From assembly GCF_900046475.1 (NCBI RefSeq), contig NZ_FCOU01000013.1, positions 16,465-80,464 on the forward strand: 64,000 bases of DNA. The letters run 5' to 3'. Position 1 is the stretch's first letter. The number at the start of each line of letters is the position of its first letter. Origin of the DNA: Collinsella ihumii. GTDB taxonomy: Bacteria; Actinomycetota; Coriobacteriia; Coriobacteriales; Coriobacteriaceae. Below the pieces are notes generated by a model that saw only the letters and a list, made by a program, of their open reading frames with translations, had not been told where the DNA came from and searched no databases. The position numbers and the translations under genes are program-made. This document shows positions 9,580-18,909 of this stretch, piece by piece.

Positions 9580-10764
9580 ATGCAGTATCGAATCGACCCT
9601 AAAAGCGGCAACAGGATTTCGGCGCTGGGACTCGGCTGCATGCGCATCCCGGGCTTTGCCCTAGGCAAACCCGACGCCCGGGCGGCCGCCTCGATCATCT
9701 CGGCGGCGGTGGAGACGGGCATCAACTACCTGGACACCGCCTACCTGTATCCGGGCAACGAGGCCGTCGTGGGGGCGACGCTCGAGAAACTCGGCATGCG
9801 CGACCGGGTGTTCCTGGCGACCAAGCTGCCCCATGCCTCCTGCAAGCGCGCAGACGACTTCGATCGCTTCTTCGACGAGCAGCTGCGCCGTCTTCGAACC
9901 GATCATATCGACTACTACCTCATGCACAACATCACGAGCCCGGGTCAGTGGGAACGGGTGCGCGGCTTGGGGATCGAGGACTGGATAGCCGCCCAGAAGG
10001 AACGGGGGCGCATCCGTCAGATCGGATTCTCCTTCCACGGCAGCGCCGTCGACTTCCCGGTGGTGCTCGACGCCTACGATTGGGATTTCTGCCAGATCCA
10101 GTACAACTACGCCAACGAGCATTATCAGGCGGGGACCGCGGGCCTCAAGGCCGCTGCCGGGCGGGGGATGGCCGTGTTCATCATGGAGCCGCTGCTCGGG
10201 GGCCGTCTGGCGACCAAGCTTCCGCGCGCGGCGCAGCGCGTCTTCGACATGGCGTCCCATGAGCATCTGACGACGCCCGCCGCATGGGGGCTGTCGTGGG
10301 TGTGGAACCACCCCGAGGTGACCATGCTGCTTTCGGGGATGACGAGCGCCGAGCAGGTTGCCGACAACGCCCGGATCGCCTGCCGCGCCCTGCCCGGCAG
10401 CATGGGGAAGTCCGAGCTCGAGGTCGTCCAGGAGGCGCTCGGCCACATCGAGCAGGCCAATCGCATCCCGTGCACCGGCTGCAGCTACTGCATGCCCTGC
10501 CCGCGCGGCGTCAACATCCCCGGATGCTTCGCCGCGTACAACGCGAGCTTCGCCCACAGCTGGTTTACGGGCGTGCAGCAGTATTTCACGGCGAGCGCCA
10601 TCCGCACCGGCTCGCCGCGCCTTGCGAGCAACTGCGTGGGGTGCGGTGCCTGCACGCGCCATTGCCCCCAGCAGATCGACATCCCCGAACGCCTGCGCGA
10701 CGTGCGCCGCAGGCTCCAGCCCGGACCGGTCGACTGGGTGCTCAGGGCCATGGCCGAACGGTAG
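9580..10764 (+). CDS. Aldo/keto reductase with C-terminal 4Fe-4S domain
   Basis: The 394-residue protein has an AKR barrel over residues 1-290: an N-terminal GLGCMRIPGF motif, catalytic Tyr in YLDTAYLYPGNE, Lys in ATKLPH and His in MHN. A ferredoxin-like tail follows with CTGCSYCMPCPRGVNIP (about 300-316) and CVGCGACTRHCPQQIDIP (about 350-367). The two cysteine groups predict two 4Fe-4S clusters. This class is common in anaerobes and is annotated as oxidoreductase of unknown substrate; the clusters suggest ferredoxin-linked electron transfer to the NADPH site. The ATG follows GGAGG. A paralogue with the same architecture lies at 16499. Confidence 0.92.
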   Translation: MQYRIDPKSGNRISALGLGCMRIPGFALGKPDARAAASIISAAVETGINYLDTAYLYPGNEAVVGATLEKLGMRDRVFLATKLPHASCKRADDFDRFFDEQLRRLRTDHIDYYLMHNITSPGQWERVRGLGIEDWIAAQKERGRIRQIGFSFHGSAVDFPVVLDAYDWDFCQIQYNYANEHYQAGTAGLKAAAGRGMAVFIMEPLLGGRLATKLPRAAQRVFDMASHEHLTTPAAWGLSWVWNHPEVTMLLSGMTSAEQVADNARIACRALPGSMGKSELEVVQEALGHIEQANRIPCTGCSYCMPCPRGVNIPGCFAAYNASFAHSWFTGVQQYFTASAIRTGSPRLASNCVGCGACTRHCPQQIDIPERLRDVRRRLQPGPVDWVLRAMAER

Positions 10765-10827
10765 GGAACGCTGGTTAATTCCGATCGGGAGCGCCCGCAT
10801 GGCCCCTGCCGCGACCTCTTCCGGGCG

Positions 10828-11040
10828 AAAGTGGCTAGAAATTTCTATTTTGCTGTAGCTGAGCCTGGATGGAGGGGTCGGAAGCCCGCCGCCGGCACCG
10901 ATTTCTCCCCGGGAGCGCCCGATTCGGGGATCTTTGGGTCCAGAAACCAGCTTCGCAGCCAGCCAATACAGCCAAAACGGTTTATCCGGACATCTCCGCC
11001 GCGCCCGGCTTACAGCAAAACAGAAAATTCTAGCCACTTT
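10828..11040. repeat. MITE-like element with about 32-bp inverted termini
   Basis: The left end (10828-10859, AAAGTGGCTAGAAATTTCTA...) and the right end (11009-11040) are reverse complements with only three or four mismatches. About 150 bp of GC-rich sequence lie between them without a coding frame. The gap 10765-11202 otherwise contains only a possible -10 (TATCAT near 11159) for the next gene. Confidence 0.7.
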
Positions 11041-11202
11041 TCCCACGGAGTGCGGCATCCCCCGGGGTCCTCCGGCGCAGCAGAGGGAAGGACGGTGCGT
11101 TGGCCAGCGCTTCCCTAAGAAGCTGGCCCTCCCCGTCGTTGGGCATGCGCGCACTTGGGTATCATAGCCTCGTGAGTCGAACCGCTACGAAGGAGCGAAC
11201 CC

Positions 11203-13131
11203 ATGGCCAACGACCATGAAGACCTGTTCAGATTGCTTCGCATGATGGGGATGCCCGTGCCCGAGGACAGAGACGGCGACGACGCCATACCGGTGGACGC
11301 GGTGATCGGCGACGCGGACGATGCCAAGGGGGACGACAAGAAGGGGACGTCGGCCTCGAGCAGCTCAGGGGGCGGAAAGCGCCGCTCGTCGCGCGGGCCG
11401 CGAGGGCATGCGGGAGGCGACCTGCTCGACCGCTTGGCGCAATGGAGCAAACGGGCCCTGATCGTGGCCTGCATCGTGCTCGTCGTCGTGCTCGCCGCGA
11501 GCTACTGGTGGTTCCATCCTGCGCTCAACCTGCAGAGCCCGCAGGTCTGGAGCTGGATTCTGGGAATCGCCGCCGTCGCGGCCTTTGCGCTCAAGGTGCT
11601 CTCGATGCGCTCGACGAAGCACGAAGTGCTGCTGCGCCGCCTGATCATCGTGCCGATCGCCGTGATCGCGGCGTTCGTGGTGGGCGTCGTCGCCGGATTC
11701 CCGTTCATTCCGGGCAACGCGGAGCGCTACGCCACGGTGCTCGAGACGACCGACGGCGATTTCGCCGAGGACATCCAGGAGGTCGATTACGCTGACGTGC
11801 CGGTGATCGACCGCGCGTCGGCCATCCTGCTCGGCGCCCGCGCCATGGGCTCGATCCCCGAGTACGTGAGCCAGTTCGAGATCTCGGATGCCTACAGCCA
11901 GATCAACTACCAGGGCCGCCCGGTGCGCGTGAGCCCGCTGATCTACGCCGACCTGTTCAAATGGTTCTCGAACCGCGAGTCGGGCATCCCGGCCTACGTG
12001 CTGGTCGACATGGTGACCCAGGAGGCCGAGGTCGTTCGGCTGGACGAGCCCATCAAGTACAGCGAGTCCGAGCCGCTTGCGCGCAACGTCGACCGCTACG
12101 TGCAGCTCAAGTACCCGACCTACATGTTCGACCAGAAGTCGTTCGAGCTCGACGAGGACGGCACGCCGTGGTGGGTCTATCCCGTGCAGCGCCGCACCAT
12201 CGGTCTGTTCGAGGGCACGACCATCCAGCGCGTGGTGCTCGTGAACGCCTGCACCGGCGAGACGGCGGACTACGCGGTCGAGGACGTCCCCACGTGGGTC
12301 GACCGCGCGTATCCGAGCGACCTCATCATCCAGCAGTACAACTGGAGCGGGGCCTACGTGAACGGCTGGCTCAACTCGTGGCTGGGCCAGCGCGACGTGG
12401 TGCGGACCACGCGTGGGACCGACGGCGAGCTGGGCTACAACTACCTGGCGCAGGGTGAGGACATCTACCTGTATTCCGGCGTGTCGAGCGTGACCGCCGA
12501 CAGCTCGAACGTCGGGTTCATCCTCGTGAACCAGCGCACGGGCGAGTCCCACTTCTATCCCGTCGCGGGGGCGACCGAGGACTCCGCGATGGCGAGCGCC
12601 GAGGGTGAGCTCCAGAACCTGCGCTACCAGGCGACGTTCCCGCTGCTGCTCAACGTGGCCGGTCAGCCCACGTATTTCATGGCCATGAAGGATGATGCCG
12701 GCCTGGTGAAGATGTACGCGATGCTCAACGTCGAGCATTACCAGAATGTCGCTACGGGCTCGACGGTCGCCGCCTGCCAGGATAGCTATCTGCAGATGCT
12801 CGCTGCGGACGGAACGCTCTCCGATGAGCAGGCCGAGGCGTCGGGCGTGCAGCAGCGGGTCGAGGGCAAGATCGCGACGATCGCGCAGGCGGTCATCGAC
12901 GGCAACTCCCATTTCTACGTAACGCTCGAGGGCTCCTCCGACATCTACGATTTTGCCCTGCCCGACCTGCTTTCCATCGTGCGCTACCGGGTGGGCGACC
13001 AGATCGCCTTCACCTGCACGGCCGAGGAGGCGCCGACTGCCGACGGATCGCAGGAGGATGAGGACGCGACGGCGGTCGCCGAAGATGTTGGCGCGGCGCT
13101 GGTGCGTCCCGTGACGGCCATCGAGCAGTAG
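11203..13131 (+). CDS. Membrane-anchored protein of unknown function
   Basis: The 642-residue protein starts with about 80 acidic then Ser/Gly/Arg-rich cytoplasmic residues. Three hydrophobic segments follow at about 84-103, 112-131 and 146-168. The remaining 470 residues are polar, contain many aromatic residues (for example PTYMFDQKSFELDEDGTPWWVYP) and repeated beta-rich stretches, and would lie outside the membrane. A short acidic tail ends the protein. I do not recognise the family. The ATG follows AAGGAG. Its neighbour 66 bp downstream is a UPF0145-type gene. Confidence 0.8.
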   Translation: MANDHEDLFRLLRMMGMPVPEDRDGDDAIPVDAVIGDADDAKGDDKKGTSASSSSGGGKRRSSRGPRGHAGGDLLDRLAQWSKRALIVACIVLVVVLAASYWWFHPALNLQSPQVWSWILGIAAVAAFALKVLSMRSTKHEVLLRRLIIVPIAVIAAFVVGVVAGFPFIPGNAERYATVLETTDGDFAEDIQEVDYADVPVIDRASAILLGARAMGSIPEYVSQFEISDAYSQINYQGRPVRVSPLIYADLFKWFSNRESGIPAYVLVDMVTQEAEVVRLDEPIKYSESEPLARNVDRYVQLKYPTYMFDQKSFELDEDGTPWWVYPVQRRTIGLFEGTTIQRVVLVNACTGETADYAVEDVPTWVDRAYPSDLIIQQYNWSGAYVNGWLNSWLGQRDVVRTTRGTDGELGYNYLAQGEDIYLYSGVSSVTADSSNVGFILVNQRTGESHFYPVAGATEDSAMASAEGELQNLRYQATFPLLLNVAGQPTYFMAMKDDAGLVKMYAMLNVEHYQNVATGSTVAACQDSYLQMLAADGTLSDEQAEASGVQQRVEGKIATIAQAVIDGNSHFYVTLEGSSDIYDFALPDLLSIVRYRVGDQIAFTCTAEEAPTADGSQEDEDATAVAEDVGAALVRPVTAIEQ

Positions 13132-13197
13132 GCGCGCTTGTACCGCAAGACGACCCGGCGGCTGATGCCGGGCCGTCTCGGATAGAAAGGTGGAGCC

Positions 13198-13524
13198 ATG
13201 ATCATCACGACCACACCCAACGTCGAGGGGTACCGCATCAGCGGGTATTACGGCATCGTGTTCGGCGAGGTCATCGCGGGCGTCGACTTCATCAAGGATA
13301 TCGGCGCGAGCCTGCGCAACCTGGTCGGCGGGCGCAGCAAGGGCTATGAGGACGAGCTGATCTCCGCGCGCGAGGAGGCGCTCGACGAGCTCGGCCGGCG
13401 CGCTTCCTAGCTCGGGGCCCACGCCGTGGTGGGCGTCGACCTCGACTACGAGGTGCTCGGCCAGGGCGGCATGCTCATGGTCACGGCGAGCGGCACCGCG
13501 GTGACGCTCGAGCGCGTGTCGTAG
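13198..13524 (+). pseudogene. UPF0145 (YbjQ-like) gene interrupted by TAG
   Basis: Codons 1-70 encode the N-terminal part of a UPF0145 protein ([19 protein letters not shown]...). A TAG stands at 13408-13410, but the same frame continues with [14 protein letters not shown] and ends properly at TAG 13522-13524, giving the usual length of about 108 codons. The family consensus at this point is often Gln, so a CAG to TAG change would explain it. The alternatives are a sequencing error or read-through. The ribosome-binding site AAAGGTGG is intact. Confidence 0.8.
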
Positions 13525-13567
13525 CTTTCCGATCGGCAGGGCTGGCCTCGTCCTGGAACGTCCCAGC

Positions 13568-14491
13568 TCAGCGGTCTTTATTCAGGCGGTCGCGCAGGAT
13601 AAGGACCGCGCCGAGGTCCGGCTCGTGGACGGGGGCGACGAGCCGGCAGCAGGAGGGGAGCGCGTCGGCAAGCGGATTCAAGATGAGATCGCCCGCGTTG
13701 AAGGTGCCGCCGATGTAGGCGACCGGGATCGCTGCCGGGCTGTCTGTGAGGTCGCGGAACAGCTGGCGCACGATGGCGCCGACCATATCCGCCTCCTCGG
13801 CAGCCGCGCGTTCAAAGATCGCCCGGGCGCTCGAGTCGTCTGCGCACGCGGCTTCGCTTGCCAGACGGCTGAGCGCGGCCGTCTGCGTGCGGTCGGCGAG
13901 CAGGGTGCGGGCGCGTCCGATGATGTCGAAATCGCTCTCGAGGGCAAGCTCGCGACGCACCAGGTCGTACAGGGGTCCTCGGGCATCGCGGCCGTCGGCC
14001 TGCCGCGTGAAGGCGCGCAGCACCTCGCGACCCATCCAGCCACCGCTGCCCTCGTCGCCGATCTCGAAATCCCAGCCGCCGCAGCGCACGGTGCGCCCTG
14101 CGCGCACGCCGAGCGCGATGGAGCCGGTGCCGGCGATCAGGGCGATGCCGTCGCGCATGTCGAGTCCGGCAGCCCAAGCGGCCTCGACATCGTTGACGAG
14201 CGCATAGGGCCTCCCTTGCGCGATATCGTGCGCGGCGTCCTTCGCGGCGCGGTCCGCCTCGGCATCTTCGCCGAACCCGCAGATGGAAAACCCGATGCCA
14301 AAGCGTGGGCCCAGATGCCCGGTCGCGATGGCGCGCTCGGTTCCCTCGGCGAGCACCGCGCGCATGCCCGTCAGGCCCGCTTGCGCATAGTGGCAGGTCG
14401 GCAGCACGATGCGGTCGACCTGCCGAAGGCTTTCGTCGTAGATGGAGAACGCGGTCTTGGTGCCGCCCCCGTCGATGCCGAGCCAGCGCAT
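13568..14491 (-). CDS. BadF/BadG-family ATPase, N-acetylglucosamine-kinase-like
   Basis: The 307-residue protein has the actin-like ATPase layout: GIDGGGTKT at residues 4-12 (phosphate 1), VNDVEAAWAAG near 108, IAGTGSIALG (phosphate 2) near 128, and GDEGSGGWMGR after it, as in GlcNAc and glucosamine kinases of this group. It probably phosphorylates an amino sugar from cell-wall or host glycans. Its ATG directly abuts the stop codon of the upstream coiled-coil gene (TAAATG), so the two are likely translated together. Substrate is inferred from family. Confidence 0.82.
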   Translation of the reverse strand: MRWLGIDGGGTKTAFSIYDESLRQVDRIVLPTCHYAQAGLTGMRAVLAEGTERAIATGHLGPRFGIGFSICGFGEDAEADRAAKDAAHDIAQGRPYALVNDVEAAWAAGLDMRDGIALIAGTGSIALGVRAGRTVRCGGWDFEIGDEGSGGWMGREVLRAFTRQADGRDARGPLYDLVRRELALESDFDIIGRARTLLADRTQTAALSRLASEAACADDSSARAIFERAAAEEADMVGAIVRQLFRDLTDSPAAIPVAYIGGTFNAGDLILNPLADALPSCCRLVAPVHEPDLGAVLILRDRLNKDR

Positions 14492-16246
14492 TTACGTGAG
14501 CGCGAACCAGATGGCCGCGATGATCACGATCACGACGATGACGGCGGCGATGGCGCCGATGAACTTCACGCGCGAGTCGCGCGTGCGCTCGCGGACGTTC
14601 GCCTCGGTTTCCGCGAGGGCCTGGACCTGCTGCATGAGCTCATCGTGCTCGGCGGTGTCGGCGGCAAGCGATGCGGCGATGCGGTCGGTGACGTCGGGGT
14701 TGTCGTGGATCTCGGCGGCCTTGGTGATGGTGTCGTCGGCGTCGGCGATCTCTGCCTGCGCCTCCTCCTGGGCCCGCTGCTGATCCCGGTAGGCGCGCTC
14801 CTGCTCGGAGATCTTGCTCTTGAGAGCCTTCTGGCGGTCGGCGGCTTCCTTGCGGGACGCCTCGAGCGCATCGCGCGCGTTGCCCGTCTCGTCGGCGATA
14901 CCGCGGAAGGAGTTCTTGGCCTCGGCGACGGGCCTCTCCGCCTCGGCAAGCGCGGACTTGGCGGCCAGAAGCGTCGCCTCGGCGTCCGCGGTCACGCGCG
15001 GCAGGTTCTCCTTGGCGCGGCGCAGCTCCTCGGTCGCGTCGGCGATCTCGGCGGAGAGCTGGTTGTCGCGCACGCTGTAGGCGGCGGAGTTCGCCGAGGG
15101 GTTGCGCTGCAGCTCGGCGTATTCCTCGCGGAGCGTGTTAAGGCGCGCGTTTGCCGCCTCGACCGCATGCTGGGCCGTCTCGATGTTCGTCGCCTTGGCC
15201 TCCTGCGCCTTCTCGACGGCGCGCTGCGCGTCGGAAAGGCGCCGCTTGAGGCGGTTGGCGGCGTCGCGGGCGGATTCCTCGCGGTTCTCGGCGGCCTCCA
15301 GGGCCGACTTGAGGCGCTTCTCGGTCGCCTCGTCGCTCGCGCGCATGTCATCGAGCTGCTTTTTGAGCATGTCGATGTTGTCCTGGATGGTTTTCTGGAG
15401 CGCCTGGGCGGCCTTGATCGATGCCGCGGCGCTCGACTTGCGCGTCGTCTGCTCCTGGATGATCTCGGGGTAGCGCTCGGTGACGTCGCGACGGTGCTCG
15501 AGCTCGGCGGTCTGGTCGGTGATGCGGTGCTTGAGCTCTTCGAGCTGCTCGCGCGCCTCGGCGTGGGCGCGCTTGGCGTCGCTCATCTCGCGCACGGCGC
15601 CGACGCCCTGCCTGATGAACGCGTTGACCGTGCTCGCGGCCTCCTTGGCGGCGACCGACGCGGCGCGCGCGAAATGCTCGCCTTTGGACGGGCCGTGCTG
15701 CTCGGGTTCGGCGGGGGCGGGGGAGGGTGCGGCGGAGACGGGCGGCATGCTGCCGGTGTTGCCCGCGCCTCCCTCGATGACCTCGAATCCCTCGGGCAGC
15801 GGCTCGGGGTCATCGCCGAAGTTCTCGTACTCCTCGCGCGTCAGAAAGCGCGGCATGCTGCCGTAGTACTCCGGCTCCGCGTCGTCGGCAGCGGCATGCG
15901 GGACCTCGGGCTCATCGCCGTCGGCCTCGTCTGCGCCGTCCTCATCGAGGTCGGCGGGCAGGTCGTCCTCGTCTTCTGCCGGGGTCTCGTCGTCTGCGGG
16001 CTCGCCTGCGTCAGGGGCGCTGTCCTCGGGGTCGTCACCCTCGGCATCGTCCTCCTCGACGATGTCGTTTTCGTCTTCGTCCTCGGCGAGGTAGAGCGGC
16101 TCTTCTGCTTCGGGCTCCTCGTCGACGGCGGCGTCCGTCTCGGCGGCCTCATCGTCGTCGACCGACGCGCCCTCCTGCGCCTCGTCGCTTGCCTGTATGT
16201 CTTCGTCCCAAACGCCGGGCTGTTTGGTTGTACGCTCGTCGCTCAT
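14492..16246 (-). CDS. Acidic coiled-coil protein with C-terminal membrane anchor
   Basis: The 584-residue protein has three parts: a very acidic, low-complexity N-terminus (residues 1-150, rich in Asp/Glu), a long predicted coiled coil (about 200-550, with many Ala, Glu, Lys and Arg heptads), and one hydrophobic segment at the end (KFIGAIAAVIVVIVIIAAIWFALT). This is a tail-anchored or C-terminally anchored layout with the bulk in the cytoplasm. It may be a scaffold or cell-envelope organiser; no family recognised. The ATG at 16246 follows GGAG. The 3' neighbour is the sugar kinase. Confidence 0.8.
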   Translation of the reverse strand: MSDERTTKQPGVWDEDIQASDEAQEGASVDDDEAAETDAAVDEEPEAEEPLYLAEDEDENDIVEEDDAEGDDPEDSAPDAGEPADDETPAEDEDDLPADLDEDGADEADGDEPEVPHAAADDAEPEYYGSMPRFLTREEYENFGDDPEPLPEGFEVIEGGAGNTGSMPPVSAAPSPAPAEPEQHGPSKGEHFARAASVAAKEAASTVNAFIRQGVGAVREMSDAKRAHAEAREQLEELKHRITDQTAELEHRRDVTERYPEIIQEQTTRKSSAAASIKAAQALQKTIQDNIDMLKKQLDDMRASDEATEKRLKSALEAAENREESARDAANRLKRRLSDAQRAVEKAQEAKATNIETAQHAVEAANARLNTLREEYAELQRNPSANSAAYSVRDNQLSAEIADATEELRRAKENLPRVTADAEATLLAAKSALAEAERPVAEAKNSFRGIADETGNARDALEASRKEAADRQKALKSKISEQERAYRDQQRAQEEAQAEIADADDTITKAAEIHDNPDVTDRIAASLAADTAEHDELMQQVQALAETEANVRERTRDSRVKFIGAIAAVIVVIVIIAAIWFALT

Positions 16247-16498
16247 GGTCGCTCCATCTCTCAAACGCGCCGCTATGGCAGCGCGCATATGTTTCACTGC
16301 ACCATAATAAACCCTTGAGGGGACACGCGGGGATGGCGCGGCGCGCGTCTGCGAGCGTTTACGTCAAGTACAAAAACGGCGCGCGGATGTTGCGCGACCC
16401 GATTGACTTGGAGCGCGGTCCAGGTTCTACCATATGCGCAGGGCCGCGCCGTGTGCTGTGGTCTTTCGTGTTGTGCACGCGTACAGAGGGGAAAACAG

Positions 16499-17638
16499 AT
16501 GCTGTACAAGGACTTTCAGGGCATGAAGCTGTCCGCGCTCGGCTTTGGCGCGATGCGCCTGCCGGTTGTCGACGGTGATGACACCAAGATCGATCAGGCC
16601 GCGGTCGACGAGATGGTCGACTACGCGTTGGAGCAGGGCGTCAACTACTTCGACACCGCGTGGGGCTATCATGGCGGCAATTCCGAGATCGCGATGGGTA
16701 CTGCGCTCGCCCGCCATCCGCGCGACTCCTTCTACCTCGCCACCAAGTTTCCCGGTTACGACCTGTCGAACATGGACAAGGTCGAGGAGATCTTCGAGAA
16801 GCAGCTCGAGAAGACCGGTGCGGGGTATTTCGATTTCTATCTCATCCACAACGTGTGCGAGATGAATATCGACGAGTACCTCAATCTCGACCACGGCATC
16901 GTCGCCTACCTGCTTAAGCAGAAGGAGGCCGGCCGCATCCGCCATCTGGGATTCTCCGCTCACGGCGCCATCCCGGTGATGAAGCGCTTCCTGGAGGCGT
17001 ACGGCGAGCACATGGAGTTCTGCCAGATCCAGCTGAACTTCCTGGACTGGGAGTTCCAGGACGCCAAGGGCAAGGTCGAGCTGCTGAGCAAGTACAACCT
17101 GCCCGTGTGGGTCATGGAGCCGGTGCGCGGCGGCAAGCTTGCGCAGATCACCGATGAGGAGAGCGCGCACCTGCACGAGCTGCGCCCCGACGAGTCCACG
17201 GTCGCGTGGGCGTTCCGCTTCATCCAGGGTATCCCCGAGGTCTGCGTGACGCTGTCCGGCATGTCCAACTTCGAGCAGCTGAAGGAGAACATCCAGACGT
17301 TCTCCGAGGATAAGCCGCTGAACGAGGAGGAGTCCGCGGCGCTGCAGGCGGTTGTGGACGAGATGCTCGGTCGCGGCACCGTGCCGTGCACCGCGTGCCA
17401 CTACTGCACGAGCCACTGTCCGCAGGGGCTCGACATCCCCAAGCTGCTGGAGATGTACAACGAGGCCATCGTGACCGGCGGCAAGGGCGGGTTCATCCCC
17501 AGCATGTACGTGAACGCGCTGCCCGAGGACAAGCGCCCGGACGCCTGCATCGGCTGCGGCAGCTGCGCGGCGGTCTGCCCGCAGCAGATCGACATCCCCG
17601 GCACGCTCGCGGACTTCGCGGCCAAGCTCGCTGGGTAG
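16499..17638 (+). CDS. Aldo/keto reductase with C-terminal 4Fe-4S domain
   Basis: A 379-residue paralogue of the protein at 9580. The AKR barrel shows GFGAMRLP, YFDTAWGYHGGNSE (catalytic Tyr), ATKFPGYD (Lys) and IHNVCE (His). The tail has CTACHYCTSHCPQGLDIP near residue 297 and CIGCGSCAAVCPQQIDIP near 349, again enough for two 4Fe-4S clusters. The ATG at 16499 gives the canonical MLYKDFQG start; earlier in-frame ATGs extend into non-conserved sequence. It ends in a strong terminator and is monocistronic. Confidence 0.93.
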   Translation: MLYKDFQGMKLSALGFGAMRLPVVDGDDTKIDQAAVDEMVDYALEQGVNYFDTAWGYHGGNSEIAMGTALARHPRDSFYLATKFPGYDLSNMDKVEEIFEKQLEKTGAGYFDFYLIHNVCEMNIDEYLNLDHGIVAYLLKQKEAGRIRHLGFSAHGAIPVMKRFLEAYGEHMEFCQIQLNFLDWEFQDAKGKVELLSKYNLPVWVMEPVRGGKLAQITDEESAHLHELRPDESTVAWAFRFIQGIPEVCVTLSGMSNFEQLKENIQTFSEDKPLNEEESAALQAVVDEMLGRGTVPCTACHYCTSHCPQGLDIPKLLEMYNEAIVTGGKGGFIPSMYVNALPEDKRPDACIGCGSCAAVCPQQIDIPGTLADFAAKLAG

Positions 17639-17664
17639 ATGCGCGGCACGATCTGTGACTGATG

Positions 17665-17704
17665 GCGCCCGTCGGCCATTTCGGCCGACGGGCGCTTTGT
17701 TTTG
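17665..17704 (+). terminator. Terminator after aldo/keto reductase
   Basis: A perfect 13-bp stem (17665-17677 with 17683-17695, loop ATTTC) is followed by TTTGTTTTG. Confidence 0.9.
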
Positions 17705-17839
17705 CGCGGCTGCATCTCATCCCTTTTCTGAACGATCTTCCGATTTCGTCAGCCGACCTAAAGCTTTCCTCAATCTTCGCCTCGTAAGATGTGCTCAGGG
17801 TGGCCACCCGGATACACCTACCACCCGAGGAGGCATACG

Positions 17840-18139
17840 ATGGGAACACGGATGAAGACGATGATGAGAATGCTGGCGGTCGCGAGCGCGTGCTGCGCCG
17901 TCGTCGGATCGGCAGCGGTGCTGGGCGCGCCTCGAACGGCGAGCGCCGATCCGGTCGAGCAGGGTGTCGTCATCACGTTGGGCGACGAGCTGAGCAGGCG
18001 AGACGGCATGATCGCCTACGCTGTCGAGTCGTATCGGGCGCTTGACGGGACCGCTGATCCGGGGGAGTTCGCGCCCGATCTGACGGTTACCGTGCCCGAG
18101 TCGATCGCGGAAGGCGGCGCATCGGGGTCCGAGGCGTAA
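17840..18139 (+). CDS. Small secreted protein, first gene of a two-component operon
   Basis: The 99-residue protein has a signal peptide: basic MGTRMKTMMR, a hydrophobic core, and a likely cleavage after TASA (about residue 36). The mature part of about 60 residues is acidic, Gly/Ser-rich and ends in SGSEA. GAGGAGG precedes the ATG at proper distance. It lies 74 bp before the response-regulator gene on the same strand, so it may act as the periplasmic or exported partner of that system. No family recognised. Confidence 0.65.
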   Translation: MGTRMKTMMRMLAVASACCAVVGSAAVLGAPRTASADPVEQGVVITLGDELSRRDGMIAYAVESYRALDGTADPGEFAPDLTVTVPESIAEGGASGSEA

Positions 18140-18213
18140 GGAAGCGCCGGTCGATCCATTCCGCTCCGGGCCGTCCCGCTTTGCGCCAGACGGTCCGAAT
18201 CGAGGAGATGAGT

Positions 18214-18909
18214 ATGAGAATCTTGTTGGTAGAGGATGCGCGCCTGGTCGCCGAGCCGCTCACCCACGCACTCGGGCGCGCCGGATACGCGGTTGACGCG
18301 GCGTGCGACGGGGCGCGGGGGCTCGAGCTCGCGTGCACGGGAGCCTATGACGCCATCGTGCTCGACATCATGCTTCCGCAGCTCGACGGCCTGTCGATGC
18401 TCGCGAAGCTGCGCCGTGAGCGCATCGACACGCCGGTCATCCTGCTGACGGCTCGCGGCGACGTGCGCGACCGCGTGCGCGGGCTCGACGCGGGCGCCGA
18501 CGACTACCTGGCCAAGCCCTTCCATGTGGAGGAGCTGCTGGCGCGCATCCGCGCCGTGTTGCGCCGCCGCGGAGCTCCCGACTCGGCAACGGCCATTCAA
18601 GAGCTGGGCCTTTGCTACGTTCCCGAATCGCGCGAGCTGCAGCATGAGGGCGTGTCGGTGGCGCTCACGCCCAAAGAGGGCCTGGTGCTCGAGGCGCTGA
18701 TGCGCGCTTCTGGGCACACGGTCACGCGAGAGCGCCTTGAGCTCGCGGTGTGGGGGCCGGACGACGCGGCGTCGGACACCCGGCTGGACGTGCAGGTGTC
18801 GCTCGTGCGCACGAAGCTGCGCGCGGTCGGCGCGCCCGTGCGCATCCGGGCGGTGCGAGGCATGGGCTACGTGCTGGAAGAGGAGGGGGAGGGCCGTGAA
18901 AGATCATGA
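18214..18909 (+). CDS. OmpR/PhoB-family response regulator
   Basis: The 231-residue protein has a receiver domain (acidic pair in LLVEDAR, phospho-acceptor Asp near residue 51 in IVLDIMLPQ, Thr/Lys switch residues in LLTAR and YLAKPF) and a winged-helix DNA-binding domain from about residue 135 (LTPKEGLVLEALM...RTKLRAVG...RGMGYVLE). The ATG at 18214 fits GAGGAG at 18202-18207. Its end overlaps the start of the sensor gene by 14 bp, the usual arrangement of a coupled pair. Confidence 0.93.
   Translation: MRILLVEDARLVAEPLTHALGRAGYAVDAACDGARGLELACTGAYDAIVLDIMLPQLDGLSMLAKLRRERIDTPVILLTARGDVRDRVRGLDAGADDYLAKPFHVEELLARIRAVLRRRGAPDSATAIQELGLCYVPESRELQHEGVSVALTPKEGLVLEALMRASGHTVTRERLELAVWGPDDAASDTRLDVQVSLVRTKLRAVGAPVRIRAVRGMGYVLEEEGEGRERS

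Noticed and set aside
13625..16318. 897-codon plus-strand frame opposite the sugar kinase and coiled-coil genes
   Set aside because: It spans two real genes on the other strand and has no family features or ribosome-binding site.
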